Of a stretch of DNA of 11,974 bases, positions 1-7,007 are shown one piece after another. The translations under genes and the position numbers were made by a program. Below the pieces are notes generated by a model. The model worked only from the letters and a program-made list of their open reading frames with translations. It searched no databases and had not been told where the DNA came from. Origin of the DNA: Eggerthellaceae bacterium. GTDB taxonomy: Bacteria > Actinomycetota > Coriobacteriia > Coriobacteriales > Eggerthellaceae. The number at the start of each line of letters is the position of its first letter. The first letter of the stretch is position 1. The stretch is taken from the NCBI GenBank assembly GCA_003452695.1, contig DMNP01000129.1, forward strand, positions 1 through 11,974. The letters run 5' to 3'.

Positions 1-1453
1 AGATGCGCAGGCCCTTGGCGCCCATCAGCGCCGCGGCCGCCTCCTCGTCGCTGCCCTGCGAATGCATGACGGGCAGCAGCTCGCGCACGACGAACGGGAA
101 CGTTACGAATATCGTGGCAAGCACCACGCCCGGCACCGAGAACACGAACGAGATGTCGGTTCCAAGTGCCGCGTTCACCGAATCCACGATGGGCCGCGCC
201 CAACCGGTACGCCCGAATGTCATGACGAAGGCCAGGCCCGCGATGACAGGCGATATGGAAAACGGAATGTCGATGAGCGTGGTCAGCACGCGCTGGCCCC
301 GGAAGGTGAACTTGGTCAGTGCCCAGGCTGCCACCAGGCCGAACAGGGTGTTCACCACCACGGCGCAAATCGTGGCGATAAGCGTTACCCGCAACGCCGA
401 CAGCACAAAGGACGTGGAAACGGACGCCAAGTAGAAATCGAGACCCTGCCCGAGCGACTTCACCAGCACCGAGCACAGGGGCACCACGAGCATTACCAGC
501 ATGAAGCCCAGGCCGAGCACCATCAGCGCCACCTTCAGGGCCTTGCTACCCTGACCGGCCACGTCGCCATGTGCAAGCCCGCTTGCAGCCGAGCTGTCCG
601 CCAAACCCGACACGCGCTTGGACGCATGCAGCTGGATGGCGTTGATGATGAACAGCAGCGAGAACGATATGACCAGCAGCACGAGCGCGATGGCTGCCGC
701 GTCGGCATAGTTGGCGGAACCCGCGTTCAGCTTCTGCATGATAACGTAGGACACCACCTGCGTGCCGTCCTTGGCCGAATTGCCCGAGATGTAGATGACG
801 CTGCCGAACTCGCCGATGCCGCGGGCCAGCGCCAGCCCGAAACCCGTAAGGATGGCGGGCGTCAACTCGGGCAGGATAATCCGACGAAAGGCCAGCGCGC
901 GGCTTGCGCCCAGCATATGGGCCGCTTCCTCGAAGGCCGGGTCCAGGTCCTGCAGGACAGGCTGCACCGAGCGCACCACGAAGGGAATGCCGATGAACAC
1001 GAGCGCGATTACTATGCCGATGTGCGTGTAGGATATCTGGATGCCCAGCGGCGCGAACAGGCTGCCGATTTCGCCGTTTTCGGCATACATCTTGGAAAGC
1101 GTGATGCCGGCAACCGCGGTGGGCATGGCGAAGGGCAGTTCCACCAGGCCATCGACCAGGCGCCTGCCGGGGAACTCGTAGCGGGTGAGCACCCATGCGA
1201 TCACCACGCCGAACACCGCGTTTATCAGGGCTGCGATTGCCGCGCACCCGATGGACGTGCCGAAGGCGCGCAGGGTGGAGGGCGTCGAGATAACTTCGAA
1301 GAACTCGGCGGGCGACAACGTGAACGAGTATCCCAAGATGGAAAGCAGCGGGATGATGATGAGCACCGACAGCATCGCTATGGTAACGCCCACCGTAAGC
1401 CCGAACCCGGGAATCACGCTCCTTGCCGCGCCGCCTGCTTTGCTTCTACGCAT
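1..1453 (-). CDS. cysTW: Sulfate/thiosulfate ABC transporter permease, CysT and CysW fused in one frame (3' end outside window)
   Basis: Membrane channel of a sulfate/thiosulfate ABC importer. Translated from the ATG at 1453, the frame stays open to the window edge (484 codons, all checked, no stop). Residues 1 to about 278 read as a complete CysT-type permease, with the EAA loop near residues 173-195 (EEAAHMLGASRALAFRRIIL then P). A linker rich in Ala, Gly and Ser follows (about 279-303). From about residue 304 the protein reads as a CysW-type permease (ALKVALMVLGLGFMLVMLVV), with the conserved ALTKF...LIDIPFSISPVIAGL region, and it reaches its own EAA loop (EEAAAALMGAKGLRI) at the edge. CysT and CysW are normally separate polypeptides of roughly 270-290 residues. 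The gene starts 4 bases after the binding-protein stop, with a GGTGG ribosome site. About 90 more residues are expected beyond the edge. A sequencing error at the junction or internal re-initiation remains possible. Confidence 0.88.
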   Translation of the reverse strand, partial: MRRSKAGGAARSVIPGFGLTVGVTIAMLSVLIIIPLLSILGYSFTLSPAEFFEVISTPSTLRAFGTSIGCAAIAALINAVFGVVIAWVLTRYEFPGRRLVDGLVELPFAMPTAVAGITLSKMYAENGEIGSLFAPLGIQISYTHIGIVIALVFIGIPFVVRSVQPVLQDLDPAFEEAAHMLGASRALAFRRIILPELTPAILTGFGLALARGIGEFGSVIYISGNSAKDGTQVVSYVIMQKLNAGSANYADAAAIALVLLVISFSLLFIINAIQLHASKRVSGLADSSAASGLAHGDVAGQGSKALKVALMVLGLGFMLVMLVVPLCSVLVKSLGQGLDFYLASVSTSFVLSALRVTLIATICAVVVNTLFGLVAAWALTKFTFRGQRVLTTLIDIPFSISPVIAGLAFVMTFGRTGWARPIVDSVNAALGTDISFVFSVPGVVLATIFVTFPFVVRELLPVMHSQGSDEEAAAALMGAKGLRI

Positions 1454-1457
1454 GTGC

Positions 1458-2522
1458 TTAGCCACCGTATATCTCGTCGAAGATGGCGCCGTCGTCGAAG
1501 AACTTCTTGTATGCGGCATCCCATCCGCCGAAGTCGGCTATGGTGCACAAGTTCACGTTCAGGTCGAACTTGTCGGAGAACTTCTGCAGAACCTTTTCGT
1601 TGGAGGGACGATAGCCGTTCTCGCCGATGAGCTGCTGCGCTTCGTCGCTGTACAGGTATTCCAAATACGCCTTGGCAACTTCCTGCGTGCCGTTCTTGTC
1701 GGCGTTCTCGTCCACGATGGCCACCGAGGGCTGCGCCAGGATGGAAATGGACGGCGTGACTATCTGGTATTTACCCGGATACGACTCGATAGATGCCAGC
1801 GCCTCGTTTTCCCAGGCGATCAGCACGTCGCCCTGGCCGTTTTCAACGAAGGTGGTCGTGGCGCCGCGCGCGCCGGAATCCATGACCGTCACGTTGCCGT
1901 ACAGGTCGGCCATGAACTTCTTCACCTGCGCTTCGTCGCCGTTGTACTTCTTGTCGGCATAGTCCCATGCGGCCAGGAAGCCCCAGCAAGCTGCTCCGGA
2001 GGACTTCGGCGAGGGGTTGATTATCTCCACACCGCTCTTCACCAGGTCGTCCCAATCCTTGATGTTTTTGGGATTGCCCTCGCGCACCAGAAAGACGATG
2101 GTCGACGTGTAGGGCGATGAATCGCCTTCGAACTCGCTTTCCCAGCCGGAGTCGATCATGCCGGCCTCCTGGATGAGCGTGATATCGTGCGCTAGCGCCA
2201 GCGTGACCACGTCGGCGGCCGCACCCTCGGTAACCGAACGGGCCTGCGAACCCGAACCGCCGTGCGACTGGGTAATGTCTACGTCGGTGCCAGAAGTTGC
2301 CTTGTAGTGCTCGGCGAACAGCTCGTTGTAGGCAGCGTACAGCTCGCGCGTGGGGTCGTACGAGACGTTCGTTATCTTCACGGCCGAGCTGGCCGCAGAG
2401 CCCGACGAAGCGGCGCTCGAGCTTGCGGTCGAGCCACCGCAGCCGGCCAGGCCGAACAGTGCCGCGCAGAGCGCCGCGACCGCCAGCGTTATCAGGACAG
2501 AACGGGTGCGTTTGAGTGTCAT
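1458..2522 (-). CDS. sbp: Sulfate-binding lipoprotein of the sulfate/thiosulfate ABC importer
   Basis: 354-residue extracellular receptor that captures sulfate or thiosulfate and delivers it to the adjacent permease. A basic N-terminus and hydrophobic stretch lead to a lipobox (L25-A-G-C28), so the mature protein should be lipid-anchored at Cys28. A Ser/Ala-rich tether covers about 29-47. Family motifs are clear: NVSYDPTRELY at about 52-62, QSHGGSGSQAR at about 85-95, an ADVVTLALAHD stretch near 103-113, and NPSPKSSGAACWGFLAAW near 169-186 (the family usually has NPKTSGGARWNYLAAW). The ATG at 2522 is preceded by AGAAAGGA at good spacing. The gene is first in an operon with the fused permease. 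The ligand could be sulfate, thiosulfate or a related oxyanion; sequence alone does not separate these. Confidence 0.93.
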   Translation of the reverse strand: MTLKRTRSVLITLAVAALCAALFGLAGCGGSTASSSAASSGSAASSAVKITNVSYDPTRELYAAYNELFAEHYKATSGTDVDITQSHGGSGSQARSVTEGAAADVVTLALAHDITLIQEAGMIDSGWESEFEGDSSPYTSTIVFLVREGNPKNIKDWDDLVKSGVEIINPSPKSSGAACWGFLAAWDYADKKYNGDEAQVKKFMADLYGNVTVMDSGARGATTTFVENGQGDVLIAWENEALASIESYPGKYQIVTPSISILAQPSVAIVDENADKNGTQEVAKAYLEYLYSDEAQQLIGENGYRPSNEKVLQKFSDKFDLNVNLCTIADFGGWDAAYKKFFDDGAIFDEIYGG

Positions 2523-2729
2523 GTGCGTTCCTTTCTAGTGGTTTGGCCAGAGCCCAGCAAGCGCATGTTGCTTAAGCTGTATCCTAGACCCAATGGCGGC
2601 CGGTGGGCCCTTTAAGATTTTCATCGCCGTGATTCGAATTCGGGCATCGCTGCGGAACCGAACGCGGTGATAGGCCCCGTGCATCGCCGCCAATGAAAAC
2701 GAGCTGGCCCCGCAATCGGGAGGTGCAGG
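2523..2729. promoter_or_regulatory. Divergent control region between the sulfate-binding protein gene and the LysR regulator gene
   Basis: 207 bases between two divergently transcribed genes, the classical layout for a LysR-type regulator and its target. Short palindromes are visible: GCTTAAGC at 2570-2577, the overlapping ATTCGAAT (2632-2639) and CGAATTCG (2635-2642), and GGGCCC at 2606-2611. A possible minus-strand -10 (TAGGAT, 2586 to 2581) lies upstream of the binding-protein gene but has no good -35. I could not identify a convincing plus-strand promoter or assign a LysR box with certainty. Regulatory role is inferred from layout. Confidence 0.45.
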
Positions 2730-3665
2730 ATGCAATTGCAACAGCTTCGCTACGTGGTCGCAGCGGCGGAGAGCGGTTCGTTCCGCGCCGCGGCGCAAAA
2801 GCTGTTCGTGTCGCAGTCGAGCATATCGATTGCCGTGAAAGACCTGGAACAGGAGACCGGCACCACTTTCTTCACCCGCACGAGCCGTGGGATCACGCTG
2901 ACCAACGAGGGCATGGAATTCATCGGCTACGCAAAGCCCATCCTGGAACAGTTCGACAGCATGGGAGAGCGCTATTCGCGCGAACGCGCCGAGACGACGC
3001 GCTTCGTGGTGTCGTCCCTGCACAACCTGATCGTCGCCCGCGCGTTCGGCGACTTCATCTCGCAGCACGATTCCGAATCGTGCAACTTCGCCCTGCGCGA
3101 AACGTACACGAACCAGATTATCCGCGACGTGCAGGAAGGCGAGAGCGACTTGGGGATAATCTATACCAGCCTGTACAGCGCGCCCGGCATCGAAAAGGCG
3201 CTCGAATACGGCGACCTGGCCTTCACATCGCTGTTCGTGGCACAGCCCTACATCGTCGTGGGCGACGGGCACCCGCTGGCCGGCAAGGACAGCGTCGGGC
3301 CCGAAGAGCTGGCGTCCTACGACCGCTACGAGCTGGAGCAGGGCTTCGAAAGCTCGTCGTATTACCCGAACGAGCCCATAAGCCAGGTGCCACACAAGCG
3401 CAAGATCGTGCTCAGCGACAACAGCTCGCTTGCGGCCATCTTGGCCCAAAACGATGGGTACACGCTGACGACAGGCATTTCGCCCGCCAACCGCAGCCTG
3501 ACGCTCGTGCGCCTGGACACGCAGGAAACGATGAACGTGGGCTACATCCGGCAACGGTCGCGCCCGAAAGAGCCGCTGGCCGAAGAATTCCTGGCATTGC
3601 TGGCCAAGCACATCCTGGTGTACGGCGACGCCATCGACCCCGCACCCGGCATCGCCGCCTCGTAG
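2730..3665 (+). CDS. LysR-family transcriptional regulator
   Basis: 311 residues, the usual length for the family. The N-terminal winged helix-turn-helix is plain: MQLQQLRYVVAAAESGSFRA, then AAQKLFVSQSSISIAVKDLE (helix-turn-helix about 18-37) and a wing ending FFTRTSRGITLTNEG at about 47-61. The rest is the periplasmic-binding-protein-like effector domain, beginning after the linker helix at about residue 90. The ATG at 2730 has a strong GGGAGGT site 5 bases upstream. It is divergent from the sulfate-binding protein gene, so it probably controls that operon and its own expression, in a CysB/Cbl-like role. The effector is unknown and no residue identifies it. It converges with the exporter ATPase gene, separated by the terminator hairpin at 3713-3741. 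Confidence 0.9.
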   Translation: MQLQQLRYVVAAAESGSFRAAAQKLFVSQSSISIAVKDLEQETGTTFFTRTSRGITLTNEGMEFIGYAKPILEQFDSMGERYSRERAETTRFVVSSLHNLIVARAFGDFISQHDSESCNFALRETYTNQIIRDVQEGESDLGIIYTSLYSAPGIEKALEYGDLAFTSLFVAQPYIVVGDGHPLAGKDSVGPEELASYDRYELEQGFESSSYYPNEPISQVPHKRKIVLSDNSSLAAILAQNDGYTLTTGISPANRSLTLVRLDTQETMNVGYIRQRSRPKEPLAEEFLALLAKHILVYGDAIDPAPGIAAS

Positions 3666-3712
3666 AGCGCCCATTGCGAAAGGCGCCTTCATCCACCCGA
3701 GCCCGAAAAAGA

Positions 3713-3741
3713 GCATGAGTGGGGACGTGCCCCACTCATGC
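3713..3741 (-). terminator. Rho-independent terminator of the exporter operon
   Basis: Perfect 12-bp stem (GCATGAGTGGGG at 3713-3724 pairing with 3730-3741) with a 5-base loop. It abuts the ATPase stop codon (3742-3744). Read on the minus strand, the stem is followed by TCTTTTTCGG, giving the T-run expected of an intrinsic terminator. On the plus strand the downstream sequence is not T-rich, so termination of the LysR transcript here is less certain. Confidence 0.8.
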
Positions 3742-4749
3742 TTAGGCGATGCTCTCGTAGAACTCCATGGCATCGTCCATGGTGCCGTCAAAGATCTTCT
3801 TGCCTTTCTCCAGCACGATACCGCGGCTGCAGAACTGCTGGGCCATGGTGCTGGAGTGCGTTACGAACAACACGGTCACTTCGCTGTTCATCATGATTTC
3901 GCGGATGCGCCGGATGCAACGGCGCTTGAAGCGGCGGTCGCCCACCGAAAGCGCCTCGTCGATTACGAGGATTTCCGGTTCTACCGACACCGCCAGCGCA
4001 AAGCCCAGACGCGACCGCATGCCGCTGGAATACGAGCGGATGGGCTGGTCGATGTACATGCCCAAGTCGGCGAATTCCACGGCGCGCGGCTCGATTTCCG
4101 CCATCTCCTCGTCGGTCAGGCCCATGATCTGCCCGCGCAGGCGGATGTTCTCGCGGCCGGTCAGCTTGGCGTCGAAGCCGGCGGACAGTTCGAGCAGTGC
4201 ACTGACGCGCCCGTTCACCTCCACCGTCCCCTGCGTGGGATGCGTCACGCCCGTTATCATCTTCAGCGCGGTGGACTTCCCCGCCCCGTTCAAGCCCAGA
4301 AAAGCCACGGCCTCGCCCTTGTATATCTCGAAGCTCAGATCCTCGTTGGCTTTCACCGCGCCTTCGTAGTTCCTGCCCTTTATGTTGAAGGCGCCCAGGA
4401 ACCGCCCCCAATCGTTCTTGTACAGATCGTAGGACTTGGTCACGTGGTCGAAGCGGATGACTACTTCGTCGCTCATGCCAATCTGGTGCAGGTCTTTCGT
4501 AGCGGCCAGCTTGCGCCCGCGTCCCGCTTCGCGCTTCAGCCTGCGCCTCTTTCGCCTAGCAGCGCGCTCCTCGCGGGTAAGGGGCTTCTTGGCCGGTTTC
4601 TGTTCCACGTCCGCCTCGGGCACGGCGCCTTCCTCCTGCGCTGCAGGGGCGACATCGCCCGTTTCCGCCTCGGGCGCGGTATTGCCCACCTGCGCTACTG
4701 GCGCTTTCTGCGGCTCTTGCACATCCACTTGCTCGTTATCAGAGGACAT
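3742..4749 (-). CDS. Polysaccharide/teichoic acid export ABC transporter, ATP-binding subunit (TagH/Wzt type) with long N-terminal extension
   Basis: ATPase that powers export of an undecaprenyl-linked surface polymer together with the overlapping permease. The nucleotide-binding domain spans about residues 92-335: Walker A GLNGAGKST (152-160), signature SYSSGMRSRLGFAL (239-252), Walker B ILVIDEA (260-266) and H-loop His298. The stretch VTKSYDLYKNDWGRFLG and the absence of a helical insertion are typical of TagH/KpsT/Wzt. The C-terminus ends right after the ATPase core, so the carbohydrate-binding domain of O9a-type Wzt is absent. Residues 1-91 are unusual: a Pro/Ala/Glu/Asp-rich stretch (1-54) followed by a strongly basic segment (about 57-80). 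The ATG at 4749 has a near-ideal AAGGAGGT (4755-4762), so the extension is probably real. An internal ATG at 4476 (Met92) has no good ribosome site. The gene overlaps the permease by 11 bases. Confidence 0.92.
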   Translation of the reverse strand: MSSDNEQVDVQEPQKAPVAQVGNTAPEAETGDVAPAAQEEGAVPEADVEQKPAKKPLTREERAARRKRRRLKREAGRGRKLAATKDLHQIGMSDEVVIRFDHVTKSYDLYKNDWGRFLGAFNIKGRNYEGAVKANEDLSFEIYKGEAVAFLGLNGAGKSTALKMITGVTHPTQGTVEVNGRVSALLELSAGFDAKLTGRENIRLRGQIMGLTDEEMAEIEPRAVEFADLGMYIDQPIRSYSSGMRSRLGFALAVSVEPEILVIDEALSVGDRRFKRRCIRRIREIMMNSEVTVLFVTHSSTMAQQFCSRGIVLEKGKKIFDGTMDDAMEFYESIA

Positions 4750-5548
4750 CGGCCACCTCCTTGTGGGTTCGCTTGTAGACGACCAGCGAAAGCACCGCCG
4801 TCACCACGAACACGGCCGCAAAGCAGATGCACGACACGGGGTCATCCCAAACCCAAGCCTTATCGTAGATTGCATCGCGAAACGCCGTGACGAAGAAGGT
4901 TATCGGGTTGAAATACAAGATGTACTGCACGGCATCGATGGGTATGTCGCGCACGTTGAAGATGACGCCCGACAGCCAGAAGAACGGCGTGGAAAGCGTG
5001 CCCATCACGTTCTTCATGTCCTTGCTCATCGCGCACAGGGGCGACATGAGCACGCTGAAGAAATACCAGAACCCGTACATGACTATCCAGAGCACGGGAA
5101 TCTGCAACAGGTAGAGGTCAATCGGCTGGCCGCACCAGAAGTACACGACGGCCATGATTGCATACATCATCAGCTGCAGAATCATCGTCGCCACGGCGTA
5201 TATGCTCGATATGGCGCTTATGGGGAATCTCACCTTGGTGACCAGGTAGGAATAGCGGCTGAGCACGTCGACGCCCCCGCTCAGCATGTCCCTCATGAAG
5301 AACCAGGGGATGATGCCCGCGCACAGCCACAGGATGTACGGAGCATCGCCCGGCGCGGTGCGCCCGGCGCGCAGGCCGATCTCGATGGCGAACCAGAAGC
5401 AGAAGATGTAGACGATGGGCTTTATGAAGAACCATGCCCACCCGAGCGCCGCCCCGCGGCTCTGCTTCTTCAAGTCGAAAAGCGCCAAATGGAAAATCTG
5501 GCCTTGCCACTTCCAGTTGTCGCGCAATATCGTGCCAAGCGTGCTCAA
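4739..5548 (-). CDS. Polysaccharide/teichoic acid export ABC transporter permease (TagG/Wzm, ABC-2 family)
   Basis: 269-residue integral membrane subunit, the normal size for the family. About six hydrophobic segments are visible: near 37-58, 70-90, 113-137, 146-170, 186-198 and 240-257. Family-like features are the N-terminal amphipathic part LALFDLKKQSRGAALGWAW (21-39), the PWFFMRDMLSGGVDVL region (81-96), SRYSYLVTKVRFP (97-109) and the YFNPITFFVTAFRDAIYDK motif (212-230). I chose the TTG at 5548 because GGAAGGG sits about 5 bases upstream and the protein then begins at the family boundary. An ATG at 5602 would add 18 residues but has a weak ribosome site. The frame stays open much further upstream, antisense to the aminotransferase; that part is not coding. 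Its stop overlaps the start of the ATPase gene, indicating translational coupling. Confidence 0.9.
   Translation of the reverse strand: MSTLGTILRDNWKWQGQIFHLALFDLKKQSRGAALGWAWFFIKPIVYIFCFWFAIEIGLRAGRTAPGDAPYILWLCAGIIPWFFMRDMLSGGVDVLSRYSYLVTKVRFPISAISSIYAVATMILQLMMYAIMAVVYFWCGQPIDLYLLQIPVLWIVMYGFWYFFSVLMSPLCAMSKDMKNVMGTLSTPFFWLSGVIFNVRDIPIDAVQYILYFNPITFFVTAFRDAIYDKAWVWDDPVSCICFAAVFVVTAVLSLVVYKRTHKEVADVL
4755..4762 (-). promoter_or_regulatory. Strong ribosome binding site that fixes the ATPase start
   Basis: AAGGAGGT on the minus strand, ending 5 bases before the ATG at 4749. It lies within the coding end of the permease gene. It argues for the long form of the ATPase over initiation at Met92. 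Confidence 0.75.
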
Positions 5549-5581
5549 GCGTTCCCTTCCGTTGTGAACGTTAACTCTACG

Positions 5582-5590
5582 ATGGTAGCA
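5582..5590 (-). promoter_or_regulatory. Possible extended -10 element for the exporter operon
   Basis: On the minus strand TGCTACCAT reads as an extended -10 (TG, one base, TACCAT), which would start transcription about 27 bases before the TTG start codon. A weak -35 (TTCGCA, 5612 to 5607) lies 19 bases upstream. A near-palindrome centred on AACGTT at 5567-5572 falls in the short leader. Suggestive only. Confidence 0.3.
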
Positions 5591-5643
5591 CACCCGCCCC
5601 ATGTCCTGCGAACCCCCAAGCAATCGGCGCAACTTGCAAAGCA

Positions 5644-5715
5644 GCATTGAAGCATTGAAGCGCCAACCACGGGGATGTGGAAAAGGGTCAGACCCTTTTC
5701 CACATCCGCATTGAA
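5644..5715 (+). repeat. Three copies of GCATTGAA around a hairpin
   Basis: GCATTGAA occurs twice in tandem (5644-5651 and 5652-5659) and a third time (5708-5715) immediately after the inverted repeat at 5673-5707. The third copy contains most of the -35 box of the aminotransferase promoter. The copies could be a regulator's recognition half-sites or chance; spacing and position make them worth noting. Confidence 0.5.
5673..5707. repeat. Perfect 17-bp inverted repeat in a divergent promoter region
   Basis: GGATGTGGAAAAGGGTC (5673-5689) pairs perfectly with 5691-5707 around a single central base; as RNA it would fold with a loop of about 5 bases (TCAGA). The core GGGTCAGACCC resembles palindromes often found in dispersed REP-like elements (recollection of a general pattern, not a database match). 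It lies upstream of both flanking genes, so it is not an ordinary terminator for either. It ends 3 bases before the -35 box of the plus-strand promoter. Confidence 0.85.
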
Positions 5716-5739
5716 ACGCGCAGTTCTTTCGGGGATAAT
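5711..5739 (+). promoter_or_regulatory. Sigma-70-type promoter of the aminotransferase gene
   Basis: TTGAAA (5711-5716), a 17-base spacer and GATAAT (5734-5739) form a near-consensus housekeeping promoter. Transcription would begin near 5746, giving a leader of about 50 bases before the ATG at 5798. It abuts the inverted repeat at 5673-5707. Confidence 0.6.
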
Positions 5740-5797
5740 GGGAAAGCTTCGGCGCGGACAATCTGCAAGCAACAAACACGTCACCGAAAGAGGCTTC

Positions 5798-6928
5798 ATG
5801 GTTCCCTTCAACAGACCTCCGTACATCGGACGCGAACTGGACTACGTGCGCGAGGCGGTTGAGGAGAACCGGCGCATCAGCGGCGACGGGCCCTTCACGA
5901 AGCGCTGCAGCGAATGGATGGAGCGACGCTTCGGCGCGCGCAAGGTGCTGCTGACCACGAGCGGCACAGCGGCGCTGGAAATGGCGGCGCTGCTTTCGGG
6001 CGTGGGCGCTGGCGACGAGGTGATCCTGCCAAGCTACACGTTCTCCTCCACCGCTACCGCCTTTGCAAACCTGGGGGCCACGCTCGTGTTCGTGGACGTG
6101 CGGCCCGACACCATGAATATCGACGAACGCGCAGTAGAGGCGGCCATCACGCCGCGCACGAAGGCAATCGTAGCCGTGCATTACGCGGGCGTTGCATGCG
6201 ATATGGACGCCATCATGCGCATCGCGCGCGACCATGGCCTGCTCGTAGTGGAAGACGCCGCCCAGGGGGTCATGGCATCGTACCGCGGGCGGGCACTTGG
6301 CACCATCGGGGATTTCGGATGCTATTCGTTTCACGAGACGAAGAACTATTCGATGGGCGAAGGTGGGGCCATCGTCGTGAACGACGAGTCCTTCATCGAG
6401 CGCGCCGAGATTATCCGCGAGAAGGGGACGAACCGGTCGCGTTTCCATCGCGGACAGGTGGACAAGTACACCTGGGTGGACCAGGGCAGCAGCTATCTGC
6501 CAAGCGAATTGAACGCAGCCTATCTGTGGGCGCAGCTGGAAGCAGCAGACGATATAAACGACGATAGGCTTGCCACCTGGAACGCATACCGCGAGGCCTT
6601 CGAGCCTTTGCGTGCGGCGGGCCTGGTGGAGCTTCCGCACGTGCCCGCGGAATGCACGCACAACGCGCACCTGTTCTACCTGAAGCTTGCCGACGTGCAA
6701 CAGCGCGGCGCATTCATCGACTTCCTGAAGCAACGGGGCATCTCGTCGGTGTTCCACTACGTGCCGCTGCATTCCTCGCCCGCCGGCCAGCGTTTCGGCC
6801 GCTTCTGCGGCACCGACCGCTTCACCACCCGCGAAAGCGACCGCCTGACGCGCCTGCCGCTGTTCTTCGGAATGACCGACAAAGAACGCGCTCAGGTCGT
6901 GGAAACCGCCCGCGCGTTTTTCCAATAG
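5798..6928 (+). CDS. wecE: Sugar-nucleotide aminotransferase, DegT/DnrJ/EryC1 family (WecE-like)
   Basis: PLP-dependent enzyme expected to transfer an amino group from glutamate to a 4-keto sugar nucleotide, as WecE does to make dTDP-4-amino-4,6-dideoxygalactose. The start MVPFNRPPYIGRELDYV and the length of 376 residues match E. coli WecE closely. TTSGTAALEMAALL (53-66) forms the cofactor phosphate pocket; VVEDAAQGV (150-158) carries the Asp that contacts the pyridine ring; SFHETKNYSMGEGG (177-190) holds the predicted Schiff-base Lys182. The ATG at 5798 has GAAAGAGG upstream; the frame extends further 5' but that part covers the hairpin and promoter and is not coding. The gene stands alone on the plus strand, divergent from the exporter and convergent with the four-gene operon. 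No dTDP-sugar synthesis genes (rmlA/rmlB) are in the window, so the precise substrate is inferred. Confidence 0.9.
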   Translation: MVPFNRPPYIGRELDYVREAVEENRRISGDGPFTKRCSEWMERRFGARKVLLTTSGTAALEMAALLSGVGAGDEVILPSYTFSSTATAFANLGATLVFVDVRPDTMNIDERAVEAAITPRTKAIVAVHYAGVACDMDAIMRIARDHGLLVVEDAAQGVMASYRGRALGTIGDFGCYSFHETKNYSMGEGGAIVVNDESFIERAEIIREKGTNRSRFHRGQVDKYTWVDQGSSYLPSELNAAYLWAQLEAADDINDDRLATWNAYREAFEPLRAAGLVELPHVPAECTHNAHLFYLKLADVQQRGAFIDFLKQRGISSVFHYVPLHSSPAGQRFGRFCGTDRFTTRESDRLTRLPLFFGMTDKERAQVVETARAFFQ

Positions 6929-7007
6929 GACGCGGGCGCGATGATGCAGCACCACGGGGGCGGTGCATCGCCTCCAAAGAAGTTGCGACTACGAGCAAAA
7001 CGCTGCA

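Noticed and set aside
546..1247. 233-codon minus-strand open frame within the permease gene
   Set aside because: Out of frame with the CysT-like sequence and Arg/His/Gly-rich; it is a frame shadow. The true frame has no stop and continues through 546.
62..1630. 522-codon plus-strand open frame opposite the sulfate transporter
   Set aside because: His/Arg/Gln/Gly-rich composition with no recognisable domain, antisense to a clear permease; a shadow of high-GC coding DNA.
5675..5797. Upstream start for the aminotransferase at 5675
   Set aside because: This segment covers the hairpin, promoter and leader; WecE homology and the ribosome site begin at 5798.
5549..6955. Long minus-strand extension of the exporter permease frame (to 738 codons)
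   Set aside because: It lies antisense to the aminotransferase and across its promoter, is not protein-like, and the permease has a good TTG start with a ribosome site at 5548.
6929..7007. Possible terminator between the convergent aminotransferase and reductase genes
   Set aside because: GATGCA/TGCATC and GCACC/GGTGC pairings exist, but the stems are short or bulged and no T-run follows on either strand; not supported as a terminator. I see nothing else in these 79 bases.
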